A DNA stretch of 64,000 bases from Halopiger xanaduensis SH-6 (GCF_000217715.1 NC_015658.1:248001-312000); one strand, 5' to 3'; shown: positions 18,903 through 28,599, numbered from the stretch's first letter. Made by a program: numbers and translations. Notes: a model not told the origin generated them from the letters alone.

Positions 18903-19919
18903 CTACCACGGGAACAGCGGCGGGAGGGCGGAGGCAACCGACGATGCGGTTAGTTCGGCACCGTCCTCGCCGTAGGCCATCGTCGGATACGCATCAGTGG
19001 CGGCGGCGGCGTACTCGATAGACTGCTCGTATCCCGCTCTCGTGTGCGGTGAGAACGGCGTTTCCAATCCCTGCTCTTCGAGCACCCACTGGCCGAACCG
19101 CTCGTTCATGTCCTCGTTTGTCCGCCACTCGCCGCCGTCCGGTCGACTCCCCTCCTCGAACTCGGTTTCGTCGCGCTTTCGCTCCTCGACGTAGAGGTAG
19201 TGTTTCGGATACGGGCTGGCGTCCCAGACGCGGGCCAGCGTCGTCCCGTCGGCCAGCAGCGCGAGCTCGAGGAACGTGTACATCGTCGGCGGCTCCACGA
19301 TGAACGCGGGAACGACCGCCGCGTCCATCCCCGTCGTCTCGAGGAACTCGACGGGGCCGAGCTCGTAGAACTTCTCGCGCATGATCTCGATGTACGTGTC
19401 GGTGCCGCCGTAGATGACCGAGGCGCGAACGCCCTCGACGCCGTCGACGACTTCGGTCACGGCGTCGCTCTCGAATCGTTCGACCGTCGCGCGAAGCTTG
19501 TCCTGGCCGCCAAACCAGTCGAGGTCGTCCCGCTCGATGATGTCTCGCACGACGTTGTCCTCTGACTTCTCGCCTTCGACGACGACGTACGACGGCTTCT
19601 CGTCCGCGTTCGTATCGTAAGAGAGACTCGAGTCGACGACGGTTCGACCGTCGGGGGTGGCGAACGACAGGTCAATCTGGTTCGCCAGCCGGTACTGTCG
19701 AAGCCCCTCGTCGTATTCGGGAAGCTGCTTTCGCATCTCGCGGACCGCCTGCAGGTCGTCCGGGAGGTCGGTTACGGCGTCGGCGACGAACCACGCGTCG
19801 AGGGACTTCCCGTAGTAGTCGGGCATCGCGCTGTTGAGGGGATCGCCGCCCTCCGAACTGTTCTCGTTGCGACCCGGAAGGAGCGTGACCGTCGTCGCCG
19901 ACGTGGAACGCTCGACCAT
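18903..19919 (-). CDS. conserved protein of unknown function
   Basis: 338 aa from the ATG at 19919, which overlaps the stop of the upstream gene as ATGA; a GTG at 19928 is the alternative. I do not recognise a family. The protein is acidic with no signal peptide or membrane helix. Visible features are an aromatic-rich centre (FIVEPPTMYTFLELALLAD) and a Tyr/Lys segment (SPYPKHYLYVEERK). The ATGA coupling says it works with the frameshifted Tat-type protein made just before it, perhaps as a pair. Confidence 0.75.
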   Translation of the reverse strand: MVERSTSATTVTLLPGRNENSSEGGDPLNSAMPDYYGKSLDAWFVADAVTDLPDDLQAVREMRKQLPEYDEGLRQYRLANQIDLSFATPDGRTVVDSSLSYDTNADEKPSYVVVEGEKSEDNVVRDIIERDDLDWFGGQDKLRATVERFESDAVTEVVDGVEGVRASVIYGGTDTYIEIMREKFYELGPVEFLETTGMDAAVVPAFIVEPPTMYTFLELALLADGTTLARVWDASPYPKHYLYVEERKRDETEFEEGSRPDGGEWRTNEDMNERFGQWVLEEQGLETPFSPHTRAGYEQSIEYAAAATDAYPTMAYGEDGAELTASSVASALPPLFPW

Positions 19920-20798
19920 CAGTGCCACCCCCGTCCGAATTCGATCTCGGTTCCGGCAACCGTGAGCAGGTGCCGATTCGCGTCGAGCGTCTCGAATCGG
20001 TACGGTTCCGTTGCACCGTCAGCGAACACGAACTCGCCCTCCTCCCGCGCCTCTGTCTCCGCGGTCACCGTAGTACGGACGTAGACGCCGTGCTCGAACT
20101 GGAGGTCCCGCATCGTCGCTGCGAGGCGGGCTCGTCCGACGGCGCCGACCGAGTTGGTCGCACGGATCGCATCGAAGACGATTCCGCCGCGGCGCGTGTC
20201 GATCTCGGTCGACGAGCCCGAACCGCGGTCGGCCACCGACCACGTGATCTCGAGCCGCGGCATCGCGTCGAGGAGACCGGCGTCGACGTCGCTCACATCC
20301 CAGTAGACGCGTCCGGGCATCGCTTGCGGGACCGATACCGGGTCGGATTCGGCGATCGGATCCGTCGTTAGCCAGTCGTCGAGTCGATTCACCAGCCGAA
20401 AGCGAAACTCGAGGGGCGAGTCGGTCCCGGCAATTCGGCCCGGTGTCACGTCGGCGACGAAGTACGGGTGCGTCGACGGGTCGAGGTCGGTGAGCGGCCG
20501 CGAGATGGCGCGTCGCATTCCCGTCGACGGTCGCCTCGAGGGCGTACTCGCCTTCGGTGACCGCGGTCGGACGGTCGCGTCGGGCGACCCTCGACAACGC
20601 GACACCATCGCCGGGTCGCCACTCGTCGAGCGCCGATTCGAAGGTCCCGAGCGAGAGGGTATCGATCGCGTCAGTGCTCGCGTCGGCGGTCGTTCGCCGT
20701 GACGCGAGCGAACCGACGACGGCGGCGATACCGGTTCCCGCGACCGCCGATAAGACGTCGCGGCGCGGCGCCCGGAACAGCCTCTCTTTGTCGGACAT
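19919..20798 (-). pseudogene. Tat-signal protein of unknown function, one frameshift
   Basis: The start at 20798 gives a Tat leader (APRRDVLS, residues 10-17, then a hydrophobic stretch) and about 95 sensible residues ending EATVDGNATR. Near 20507-20518 the reading frame jumps: sense continues in another frame from RRAISRPLTDLDPSTHPYF to the stop at 19919. Adding one base restores a single protein of about 290 aa. The cause may be a sequencing error, a true mutation or, less likely, programmed slippage. The product would be exported and acidic, with no family recognised. It is coupled by ATGA to the next gene. The long N-terminal part of the 19919-21172 frame is not coding. Confidence 0.75.
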
Positions 20799-21137
20799 CT
20801 ACCGGAACCGATGAACGTCACGTTCGTAGTAATTACGCATCGCGGGATTGTCGACGGGCCATACGTGCGGTCGGCTCGAGGCCCGCGATCGGGGGTGCGA
20901 AAGACCGAGTCACCGAGTGAGTTCGACCGCACGCCGCCGCTGCACCGAACAGGTTCTCGATCCGCAGGCTCGACGGATTCGTCACGCTGTGCGCTCGACC
21001 GGCGGATTCCTGTCCGCTCCGTCCACACTCGTGATTCATCCGGTGCGCCGGCAAACGAAAAGAGATACCATAATAGAGTCGCTACCGTGAGCAATGAAAA
21101 CTCACGGAGAGCGTAACGAACCGTACGGTGAGTAACG

Positions 21138-22781
21138 ATGGGTGCTGATAACGTCGATATCTTCAAACACATCGTTTTCAGGCTGCCGTCGCTCCCGGTC
21201 CAAATCGCCGCGATGGTGGGTTTGAGCCCGATCTACGCGACTCTCACGTACGTGGCCCTCAACGAATTCGCACCGGTCGAACTACAACCGTGGGTCGTCC
21301 CGGTCGGGGCGTTCGTGATCTTCTTGGCGCCGTTTCTCGTCGCCGCCGAACTGTTCTATCACGCCCTCCCCGACTACCCGCGCCACTGGAGCTACTTCCT
21401 GGCGCTCACGACGCAGCTGTTCCTCTTTATCTACGCGCTCATCCTGTCGGGTGCGGATACCGGGCTGAACGCGTGGCGAATCGTCTGGCTCGCACTGATC
21501 ACGGTGAGCCTCGCCAACGTGATGGTCCTGACCGTTTCGGTCGGTCCCGAGCGCCTGCGACGGATCGTCCCGCTGTCGCTCGTGCAGCCGCTGCTGCTGA
21601 TCGGCACGTTCCAGTTCTTCATCGGCCGGAACGTCGGCGTCTCCGAGGCGTCGCTGCTCGTCAACTTCGGGGTGCTCCTGGTGGTCGTCGCGGTCCTCGT
21701 CGGCTTCCTGAAACTGTTCGACTACCTGATCGGCAGCAACGCCGACGTGTCCGCGTTCGCGCTCACGTCGGGGCTGTTGAAGGGCGAACGATCGGCGCTC
21801 GATCTCGGATATCCGGCGCGGCCGGACGTGCAAACGCTGACGGTCGACAACGGTCGGGAACTCACGCTCGCAGCGCCGTGGATCCATCCGGGCCCGCTCG
21901 GCGGGTTCGGCGGCGGCGAGCTCAGTAGCGAAGTCATCGACGAACTAAACGACGCCGGCACCGGATTCTTCCTGCACGTTCCGTGTACCCACAAGGAAGA
22001 CCTCGCCGATCCGGCCGACGTCACCAAGGTCGTCGATGCGATCGGCAATCCGGAGACGGTTTCGGCGGCGTCGCGACTCCACGCTGCGGAGTACGACGAC
22101 CTCGAGTTCTACGGCCGGACTATCGACGGAAAGAAAATCGTCTTCTTCGAAGCCGAGGGGATCGACGACTATCATCCGGGCGTCTTCATGCGGGACGTCT
22201 CGAAGGACGACGTCCTGTTGGTGGACATGCACAACCACCACATCCACGCGGAACTGGACAGGGAGATCCAGTACGGGACCGAGGAGGCCGACCGCCTCAA
22301 GCGGTGTTTCGACGACTTCCTCGAGCAACTCGAGGGTGCCGAGACCTTCCCGTACAGCGCCGGCTTCGCCGTCGATTGCGGCGACCATCCGCTGATGGCG
22401 CTCGTCGAGGAGGTCGGCGGGCAGCGCACGCTCGTCTTCGGCGTCGATACCAACGGGATCACCGACGATCTGCGAGCGCAACGCGAGCGGTTCAAAGGGG
22501 AGTTCGACGAGGTGATCCTGTTCTCGACGGACACGCACGCGTCGGTGCACGACCTCGCGAATATGGACGACTTCGACATCGAGACGGTCACGAACACGGT
22601 CCGGCGGGCGGCCGATCGTATCTCCGACGCCCGGATCGGTCTGACGAACGATCGGACGGACCGATTGCGCCTGCTCAAACTCGACTACAGCGGACTCGTC
22701 TTCAGCGTGAACATCCTCATCCGACTCGTCATCATCTCGCTTGCAGCGTTTTACGTCTTCCTCGTGCTCTGGGTCTTCTGA
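21138..22781 (+). CDS. DUF2070 family membrane protein
   Basis: 547 aa. Six to seven hydrophobic helices fill residues 15-200, then a large soluble domain (about 205-520) with the conserved histidine cluster DMHNHHIH and the segments APWIHPGPLGGFGG and FSTDTHASVHD, and one or two closing helices (517-547). These are the marks of archaeal DUF2070. The His/Asp sites look like a metal-dependent hydrolase facing the cytoplasm, but no activity is established as far as I know. It is transcribed alone, divergent from the frameshifted Tat gene. Confidence 0.88.
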   Translation: MGADNVDIFKHIVFRLPSLPVQIAAMVGLSPIYATLTYVALNEFAPVELQPWVVPVGAFVIFLAPFLVAAELFYHALPDYPRHWSYFLALTTQLFLFIYALILSGADTGLNAWRIVWLALITVSLANVMVLTVSVGPERLRRIVPLSLVQPLLLIGTFQFFIGRNVGVSEASLLVNFGVLLVVVAVLVGFLKLFDYLIGSNADVSAFALTSGLLKGERSALDLGYPARPDVQTLTVDNGRELTLAAPWIHPGPLGGFGGGELSSEVIDELNDAGTGFFLHVPCTHKEDLADPADVTKVVDAIGNPETVSAASRLHAAEYDDLEFYGRTIDGKKIVFFEAEGIDDYHPGVFMRDVSKDDVLLVDMHNHHIHAELDREIQYGTEEADRLKRCFDDFLEQLEGAETFPYSAGFAVDCGDHPLMALVEEVGGQRTLVFGVDTNGITDDLRAQRERFKGEFDEVILFSTDTHASVHDLANMDDFDIETVTNTVRRAADRISDARIGLTNDRTDRLRLLKLDYSGLVFSVNILIRLVIISLAAFYVFLVLWVF

Positions 22782-23062
22782 GGTTCGTCACCGCTATTTT
22801 CGATCGTCGCTGCGCGCTGTGATCCGCCGATAGCGACCGACCGTCGAACGTTTGCTTTCCATCCGATAAAACACCGGATCATACGTCAGTAAACTAATCG
22901 TATTTGGAAGATACCGAAATGCTCATTCCACTCTCCTCCCGGGTACTAGCCAGTACCCGTCTGTCAGCGATGGAGGGGGAGCCAGTCACCGGCGGGAGCC
23001 AGTTCGCTCGTCGCTCGAGTCCATCGCCGCCGACGAGTCGGTCGTGACGGGGAGGGGGAATC

Positions 23063-24520
23063 ATGACATCCGATACAGCCGTTTCGAACGTCGTACTCAT
23101 CACGGTCGATTCGTTGCGGGCGGACGCCACCAGTCCGTACGACCAGGATCGACACACGCCGGTATTACAGTCGCTCGCAGACCGCGGGACCGTCTTCGAA
23201 CGGGCCTTCGCGACCGGCAACTGGACCCCCTTTTCGTTCCCGTCGATTCTCGCTTCTCGCCCGGTGTTCGCCGACGGCGGCGGAATCGGCGTCGAGCAGT
23301 CACCGACGCTCGCCGAGACGCTTTCGGCGGCCGACGTTTCGACCGGCGGGTTCAACGCGGCGAACGGGTTTCTCACCTCCCACTGGGGATACGACGACGG
23401 GTTCGACGAGTTCGAATCCTTCGTCGCGAACGTCGGCTCGAGTATCTACAGTCGCTATCTCGCGACGCACCCGACGGTCGAAGCGTGGCTGCAGTTAGCC
23501 GCGTCGCCGTTTCGCCGCGTCGGGTCGCGGCTCCGCGGGAACACCGACGATCGACCGTTTCTGGATACGTCACGACTGTTCGACGTCGAGCACGGCGCGC
23601 GGTCGTTCCTCGAGGAGGCGGACGAGCCGTTTTTCCTCTGGGTGCACTATATGGACGCGCACACGCCGTACGTGCCAGCTCCGCGGTACATTCGCGACGT
23701 TTCGTCCGACCTCCTCGGCACGCACAGGATGTTGCTCGCGCACACGCGGACCGGGCTCGGCTGGGACGTCAGCGAGCGGACGCTCGCGGACCTCCGAACG
23801 CTCTATCAGGCCGCCGTCCGACAGGTCGACGCGAGCATCGGCCGACTGCTCGAGGCGCTCGCGTCGAACGACCTCGACGACGAAACGGCCGTCGTCGTCG
23901 CGGGCGATCACGGCGAGGAGTTTCAAGAGCACGGCCACCTCGCCCACTATCCGAAGCTGTACGACGAACTGATCCGCGTCCCGCTACTCGTCGACGTCCC
24001 CGACAACGATGGTGGACGGGTAGACGGGCAGGTCGGCCTCGATTCGATTCCGCCGACGGTGACGGACCTGCTCGACGTACAGCCGCCGGCGGAGTGGACG
24101 GGCGAGACGCTCGTCCCGAGCGTTCGAGGTGACGAGGCTCCAGCCGACGACCCCGTCGTCTCGGTTACCGTTCGGGGCGAGGACGTGACGGCGCAACCGA
24201 TTCCGCGGTCGCTCTCGGACGGCGACCTCCTCGTCAGCGTCCGGGATCGAGACTGGACCTACATCGAGAACGTCGACGCGGACGAAATCGAACTCTACGA
24301 GCGGTCCGCCGACCCGGCTCAGCAGACGAACCTCGCAACGGAGCCGACGTCCGACCAGTCCGCCCGGATCGAGGCGTTCGCATCGATCGCCGCAGACCAC
24401 GCCGACGTGCTCCGGGAGTCCGATAATGACGCATCGACCGATAGCGACGAGAGCGAGAGCGAAGACGAATCGATCGACGACGACCTCGAGGCACGGTTGT
24501 CGGCACTCGGGTACCGATGA
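23063..24520 (+). CDS. sulfatase-like hydrolase (alkaline phosphatase superfamily)
   Basis: 485 aa. The metal site opens with VLITVDSLRAD (D16) and closes with VVAGDHGEEFQEHGH; FFLWVHYMDAHTPY is the usual central strand. The formylglycine motif CxPxR is absent; at that place stands NWTPFSFPS (53-61), leaving T55 or S58 as possible nucleophile, as in phosphodiesterase/phosphoglycerol-transferase relatives. No signal peptide or helix is seen. Its stop overlaps the start of the GtrA gene (ATGA), suggesting surface-polysaccharide or glycolipid work rather than sulfate ester hydrolysis (inference). Confidence 0.85.
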   Translation: MTSDTAVSNVVLITVDSLRADATSPYDQDRHTPVLQSLADRGTVFERAFATGNWTPFSFPSILASRPVFADGGGIGVEQSPTLAETLSAADVSTGGFNAANGFLTSHWGYDDGFDEFESFVANVGSSIYSRYLATHPTVEAWLQLAASPFRRVGSRLRGNTDDRPFLDTSRLFDVEHGARSFLEEADEPFFLWVHYMDAHTPYVPAPRYIRDVSSDLLGTHRMLLAHTRTGLGWDVSERTLADLRTLYQAAVRQVDASIGRLLEALASNDLDDETAVVVAGDHGEEFQEHGHLAHYPKLYDELIRVPLLVDVPDNDGGRVDGQVGLDSIPPTVTDLLDVQPPAEWTGETLVPSVRGDEAPADDPVVSVTVRGEDVTAQPIPRSLSDGDLLVSVRDRDWTYIENVDADEIELYERSADPAQQTNLATEPTSDQSARIEAFASIAADHADVLRESDNDASTDSDESESEDESIDDDLEARLSALGYR

Positions 24521-24939
24521 TTCGACGATACCTTCGCAATCTTCAGAGCGGTCCGATCGCCCCCCAGTTGCGACGGTTCGTCGCCGTCGGGATCGTCGCC
24601 GCCAGCGTACAGATGGTATTACTCTGGGCGTTCGTCGACCGGGCCGGCTTCCACTACCTCGCTAGCGCCGTCGTCGCCATCGAGATCACCATCGTTCTCT
24701 CGTACGTGCTCAACAACGCGTGGACCTTCCGAGCGTCGCGAAACACCGGTCCGGTCGAGTACGTCGTCGGCTTACTCAAGACGAACATCGTTCGCGGAAC
24801 GGCGATCCCGATCCAGATCGGCGCCCTCGGCCTGCTCGTCGAGTGGCAGAGTGTTCCGTATCTGCTCGCTAACGGGGCCGCGATCGCGATCAGCGGGATC
24901 TACCGGTACGTCCTCGACGCGAGGTGGACCTGGGGATGA
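24517..24939 (+). CDS. GtrA family membrane protein
   Basis: 140 aa with four transmembrane helices and the family's RFVAVGIVAASVQ opening, SYVLNNAWTF centre and closing YRYVLDARWTW. GtrA proteins are thought to help move polyprenyl-phosphate-linked sugars across the membrane. It overlaps the sulfatase-like gene by four bases and is surely co-translated with it. Confidence 0.92.
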   Translation: MIRRYLRNLQSGPIAPQLRRFVAVGIVAASVQMVLLWAFVDRAGFHYLASAVVAIEITIVLSYVLNNAWTFRASRNTGPVEYVVGLLKTNIVRGTAIPIQIGALGLLVEWQSVPYLLANGAAIAISGIYRYVLDARWTWG

Positions 24940-25089
24940 GCGCGCGAGTACGCATCGCCGTCCGAGGTCGAAGTCGGACTCGAGGTCGACTACGGATATT
25001 GCGGCACGCTCGCGAGCAACCGAAACGTACTCACGAAACGAAGTTATATCAAAAACATATCTGGTACCGTGGTGACTCTCCGTTCGTTC

Positions 25090-25626
25090 ATGCTTGAAAC
25101 ACTGGTCGGGACCGGCGGCGCAGCCCTCGAGGCGCTCGTCGAATCGGCGACGGGCTGGCCCGGGATGGGCATCATCTTCGTGTACTCGTTTCTGATCGCG
25201 TTCGCGCTGCCCGGACCGAGCGAAATCGTCCTGGTGGCACCCCTCGATCTCGGACTCCCCCCGTGGGTGCAACTCTCCGGTATCATGCTCGTCAGTGCGA
25301 CCGGAAAGGCCGCGGGAAGCGTGTTCGCGTTCCACATCGGTCGGGAAATAACGCAATCCGGACCGGTCGTCGGCTGGTTGCGGCAGTCGCGGTGGAACAT
25401 CCTCGAGTGGTCCGAGAAACGGTCCGTCCAGCTCGCACAGAAGTACGGCTACGCCGGCCTCGCAGCGGCGTTGTCCGTCCCGTTTTTCCCGGACACGATC
25501 TCCATCTACGCGTTCGCCGTCCTCGAGCAGAATTATCCGCGATTCGCGCTCGCGACGTTTCTCGGGAGCCTCGGACGCCTCCTCGTTACCGTCGGGTTCT
25601 TCGGTGGCGTGACGACCGTCGTCTGA
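25090..25626 (+). CDS. DedA/VTT-domain membrane protein
   Basis: 178 aa from the ATG at 25090; GTG codons at 25069 and 25072 are alternatives, and a TATA box (TTATAT near 25043) fits a start at about 25072 or a short leader. The protein has 4-5 hydrophobic segments and the VTT/SNARE-associated pattern: FALPGPSEIVL, then GKAAGSVFAFHIGR, then FFPDTISIYAF. DedA proteins act in membrane lipid homeostasis, probably as lipid scramblases or flippases. It is shorter than bacterial DedA (about 200 aa). It stands alone after GtrA. Confidence 0.85.
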   Translation: MLETLVGTGGAALEALVESATGWPGMGIIFVYSFLIAFALPGPSEIVLVAPLDLGLPPWVQLSGIMLVSATGKAAGSVFAFHIGREITQSGPVVGWLRQSRWNILEWSEKRSVQLAQKYGYAGLAAALSVPFFPDTISIYAFAVLEQNYPRFALATFLGSLGRLLVTVGFFGGVTTVV

Positions 25627-25767
25627 TCGGCGTCCCCTTGCCGGCTCGAGTCGACGAGTCGGCGGTAACGTACGCCGGTCGCTCTCCGCATTCACATATC
25701 GGACGGCGATCTAGATCCTACCCGGATTCGATTAAATTGTAATTGGCGGACGCCTCGAGGACGGCGC

Positions 25768-26268
25768 CTACGAATTACGCTCGGGACAACGGCACTCGTA
25801 CCCCTGCGATGACCGACCGACGACGAAGTCGTGGAGTTCGGTGGCGAGGGCGATCATCGCCCGAGCCCGTTCCGCTGAGGCGAGACCGTCCCGGTAGTAC
25901 GTCTTCGCCCGATGATCGCGCCACAGGTCGGCGAGGTCCTCGGCCGTCGATTCGGCGACGATACCGACCGACGCCGCCTCTCGGTACACCCCCGGATGCG
26001 TTCCGGGAAGATCGTCGGGCTCCATCGTACCCCGCTCGAGGAGGCGAAACTCGACCGTCCGTTCGATCGCGACGAACGCGGCTTCGATGACGAGCGTATA
26101 GTATTCGGCCTCGTGCAGCGCGTCGGCGCCAGCTAGCAGCCGACAGGCCTTTCGTAACTGGAGGAGCGCCGCGTCCTCCACCTCGAGTCCGGGTTCGACC
26201 GCCGTCGGTCGTCGGTCGAACGCCGCCTGCGCTTCGTCGATGAGGTGGTCGATTCGGGTACTACTCAT
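25768..26268 (-). CDS. HEPN-domain protein, toxin candidate of an MNT/HEPN pair
   Basis: 166 aa, mostly helical: about 45-80 (LHEAEYYTLVIEAAFVAIERTVEF) and 105-150. The candidate active segment is WRDHRAKTYYRDG; classic HEPN ribonucleases have an RxxxxxH motif, so catalysis cannot be assured here. It overlaps the HTH-nucleotidyltransferase gene by 8 bases, in the order antitoxin then toxin. In such pairs the MNT protein AMPylates or otherwise silences the HEPN RNase. Confidence 0.8.
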   Translation of the reverse strand: MSSTRIDHLIDEAQAAFDRRPTAVEPGLEVEDAALLQLRKACRLLAGADALHEAEYYTLVIEAAFVAIERTVEFRLLERGTMEPDDLPGTHPGVYREAASVGIVAESTAEDLADLWRDHRAKTYYRDGLASAERARAMIALATELHDFVVGRSSQGYECRCPERNS

Positions 26269-26941
26269 CGACTATCACCGCTTTCCGGATCGAGTCGAGT
26301 CGCTCACCGCCGTACACGGTCACGCCCTCCACAAAGATCTCGCGGAGTTTCGGCCCCGCCCGGCGTGCGCTTTCCGCGGATTCGACGTACGGTTCGAAAT
26401 CGAACCGATCGCCGTCGAAGCGGCGCTTACTGAGGTCGGCGACGACGTCAGTAACGGTCCGCCGAGCACTCGTCCGATCGCCGTCCACGACGACGAACAG
26501 GTCGATATCGCTTCGCCGGTCGGCCTCGCCTCGAGCGACGCTGCCGAACACGACGATACCGAGAACGTCAGTGACGTCGTCGGTATTGGTCACCTCCTCT
26601 CGGACGCGAGTTACGAAGGCCCGAACCGGCGCGTGGAACTCCGGTTGTCCGATAGCCAGGATCGGATCGTCTTTCCGGAGTCGCGTCGGATCGATCGAAA
26701 CGTAGTTCCGTTGTGGCGTTTCGCGAACCTGGACAGCACCGATACTCTCGAGAAGGTCGACCGCCCGCCAAACCGTCGATCGGGTGACGTCCGTCGCGTC
26801 GACGAGCTCCGGGATCGTAAACTCGGTCTCGTGAGCATCCGCTAAGAGCCGGAGAATATCGTCTGCAGCCCCGATACGGAAGATTTCGGTGTCCGAATCA
26901 GGACGGGGATCGATGCAGACACTTATACCTCGTTTCGTCAT
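26261..26941 (-). CDS. HTH-fused MNT nucleotidyltransferase (antitoxin candidate)
   Basis: 226 aa from the ATG at 26941; a GTG at 26950 is the alternative but would lie inside the palindrome. Residues 25-90 form a winged helix (FTIPELVDATDVTRSTVWRAVDLLES). The nucleotidyltransferase core follows, with GS at 133-134 and SDIDL (D145, D147), and a third acidic site probably in FDFEPY. The HTH fusion lets the antitoxin repress its own operon. A perfect palindrome lies just upstream of the start codon. Confidence 0.88.
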   Translation of the reverse strand: MTKRGISVCIDPRPDSDTEIFRIGAADDILRLLADAHETEFTIPELVDATDVTRSTVWRAVDLLESIGAVQVRETPQRNYVSIDPTRLRKDDPILAIGQPEFHAPVRAFVTRVREEVTNTDDVTDVLGIVVFGSVARGEADRRSDIDLFVVVDGDRTSARRTVTDVVADLSKRRFDGDRFDFEPYVESAESARRAGPKLREIFVEGVTVYGGERLDSIRKAVIVDE

Positions 26942-26942
26942 T

Positions 26943-26957
26943 TCAGACACTGTCTGA
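26943..26957. promoter_or_regulatory. perfect palindrome at the MNT start codon
   Basis: TCAGACA (26943-26949), one base, TGTCTGA (26951-26957), ending 2 bases before the ATG at 26941. On the minus strand a TATA element (TATTTATA, about 26970-26980) places the transcription start at the palindrome. Binding by the HTH-MNT protein would block initiation, the usual autoregulation of toxin-antitoxin operons (inference). Confidence 0.72.
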
Positions 26958-27131
26958 TTTTACGCAACAAGGTATAAATAGCTGCCGACGGCGGTACTCC
27001 CGTCCGGTCTCGAGTCACCGTTTGCGTCCCGTCGTAGTCTCACGATCTACCGGGACGTTGAACGCGACCGGAACGGAAAGACGAGTCGGCAGAACGGAAC
27101 GTTTTCGTACGAGTCGTTTATCGTGGGTGAC

Positions 27132-27989
27132 ATGCGACGCCGTCAGGTCCTCGCGAGTTGTGGATCCCTCCTCGCGGTCACCGTCGCCGGCTGTGGCCAT
27201 CCTCCCGTCGTGCTCGACATGGACGGCGCAACGGCGGACGACATCGCCGATGAGGTATCGATGGCTGCCGATCCCGGTTCCGAAGAGTACACGCTCGTCA
27301 CGTCGGCCCGCGAAAACGGCTCCGCAACGCGGACCGGGCGGACCGAACTGTTCGATCGGATCGATACCGTCCGCGCGGACGACACTTTCTACGAAGTTTC
27401 CGAGACGCGACTCGAGAGCAACGACGTGACGGTCTACGAGGTGCTGGTCGACATCGATCCGGAGAATTCGACGCCGGAGCTCGGCGAAATCGCGTACGAC
27501 GACCTGCCGGAGGCGGATCGGAACCGCCTCGAGCGGATCGTTTCGGAGGAAGATCAGCCCGGCCAGTCAGAATACGATATCGGCGTCGAGTACGGAACGG
27601 CGGACGAAGTCGGAAACGACTCGGTATTCGTGCCGGAACGACAGTACGACATCGTTCGCCGCGACGAGGACCGGTATCGTATCGCGGTGCATTCGCGAAC
27701 GGCGACCGAAGCGACGTACCGGTACGAGGTGACGGAAATCGCCCCCGACGTCGCGGCGTTCGCTGCCCGGATCCGGGAGCGGTATCTGTTCGCACTCGCG
27801 GACCTTTCCGACGCCGAACGCGCAGTCGTCGAAAAAGCGATCGACGAGGGGTACTTCGAAGACGACGACGCCTTCCGATCGGTGATCGATCGGATCCGCG
27901 ATCACGACGGGTTGGACGTGACCGGCACGTACGGGACGTGGCTCGTCGAATACGAGGGCGACGAGTACGTCACCTACGCGGAGTGGTGA
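27132..27989 (+). CDS. secreted lipoprotein of unknown function
   Basis: 285 aa from the ATG at 27132 (the GTG at 27123 adds three residues). It begins MRRRQVLASCG with a Tat-like twin arginine and a lipobox ending AGC, lipid on C21. The mature part is very acidic, with a helical C-terminal third (RERYLFALADLSDAERAVVEKAIDEG). I recognise no enzyme motif. It is a membrane-anchored extracellular protein of a type common in haloarchaea. Confidence 0.82.
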   Translation: MRRRQVLASCGSLLAVTVAGCGHPPVVLDMDGATADDIADEVSMAADPGSEEYTLVTSARENGSATRTGRTELFDRIDTVRADDTFYEVSETRLESNDVTVYEVLVDIDPENSTPELGEIAYDDLPEADRNRLERIVSEEDQPGQSEYDIGVEYGTADEVGNDSVFVPERQYDIVRRDEDRYRIAVHSRTATEATYRYEVTEIAPDVAAFAARIRERYLFALADLSDAERAVVEKAIDEGYFEDDDAFRSVIDRIRDHDGLDVTGTYGTWLVEYEGDEYVTYAEW

Positions 27990-28095
27990 CCCGGACGACG
28001 GCGCGAAAAGGGGCCGATCGCAACCGCTCGAGTCGGCTGAACCGCGAAATATGTTCGGAACAATCGTTTCGGTGAGGGCGTCGTAACACGGGACG

Positions 28096-28599
28096 ATGGA
28101 CGGCCTCAAATCCTACGGCGTTCCCGACGATGTCGATCCTGACGGCTGGACGCTTCGCGTCGCCGGCACGGTCGACCGGCCGCTCCGGATCGATCCGGCC
28201 GATCTCGCGTCCTATCCCCTCGAGACGGCGGCCGACGACTTCGCATGTATCGAGGGGTGGGTCGCGAACGGGCTCTCGTGGCGCGGCGTCCGCGTCGCGC
28301 GACTGCTCGAGGGCGCCGACCCGACCGACGCGAGCGAGTACGCGCTCGTCCGTGCGATGGACGGCGAGTACGCCTGTTCGTTTCCGCTGGATCGGCTCCG
28401 GGAGTCGATCCTCGCGGTCGAACTCGACGGCGAGACGCTCCCGGTCGAGCACGGCGGCCCGGCGCGGCTCGTGCCGCTCGATACCGACCGCGACTGCTGG
28501 GAGAGCATCAAGTGGGTGTCGGAAATCCGCATCGGCGAAACGCCGTTTACGGAGGACGACACCGCGAAGGACCTCGCGCTGTCCCGGATCGAAGGGTGA
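28096..28599 (+). CDS. molybdopterin-binding domain protein, sulfite oxidase family
   Basis: 167 aa, only the Oxidored_molyb core. The Mo-ligating cysteine is C51 in DFACIEGW; GLSWRGVRVARLL, HGGPARLVPL and KWVSEIRI follow as in YedY/sulfite oxidase. It has no heme or dimerisation domain and no Tat signal, so it is a small cytoplasmic relative whose substrate cannot be told. The start ATG at 28096 follows a 100-base gap after the lipoprotein gene. Confidence 0.88.
   Translation: MDGLKSYGVPDDVDPDGWTLRVAGTVDRPLRIDPADLASYPLETAADDFACIEGWVANGLSWRGVRVARLLEGADPTDASEYALVRAMDGEYACSFPLDRLRESILAVELDGETLPVEHGGPARLVPLDTDRDCWESIKWVSEIRIGETPFTEDDTAKDLALSRIEG

Noticed and set aside
20833-21172. N-terminal extension of the frame 19919-21172
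   Set aside because: Basic, low-sense sequence; the true start with Tat signal is in another frame at 20798.
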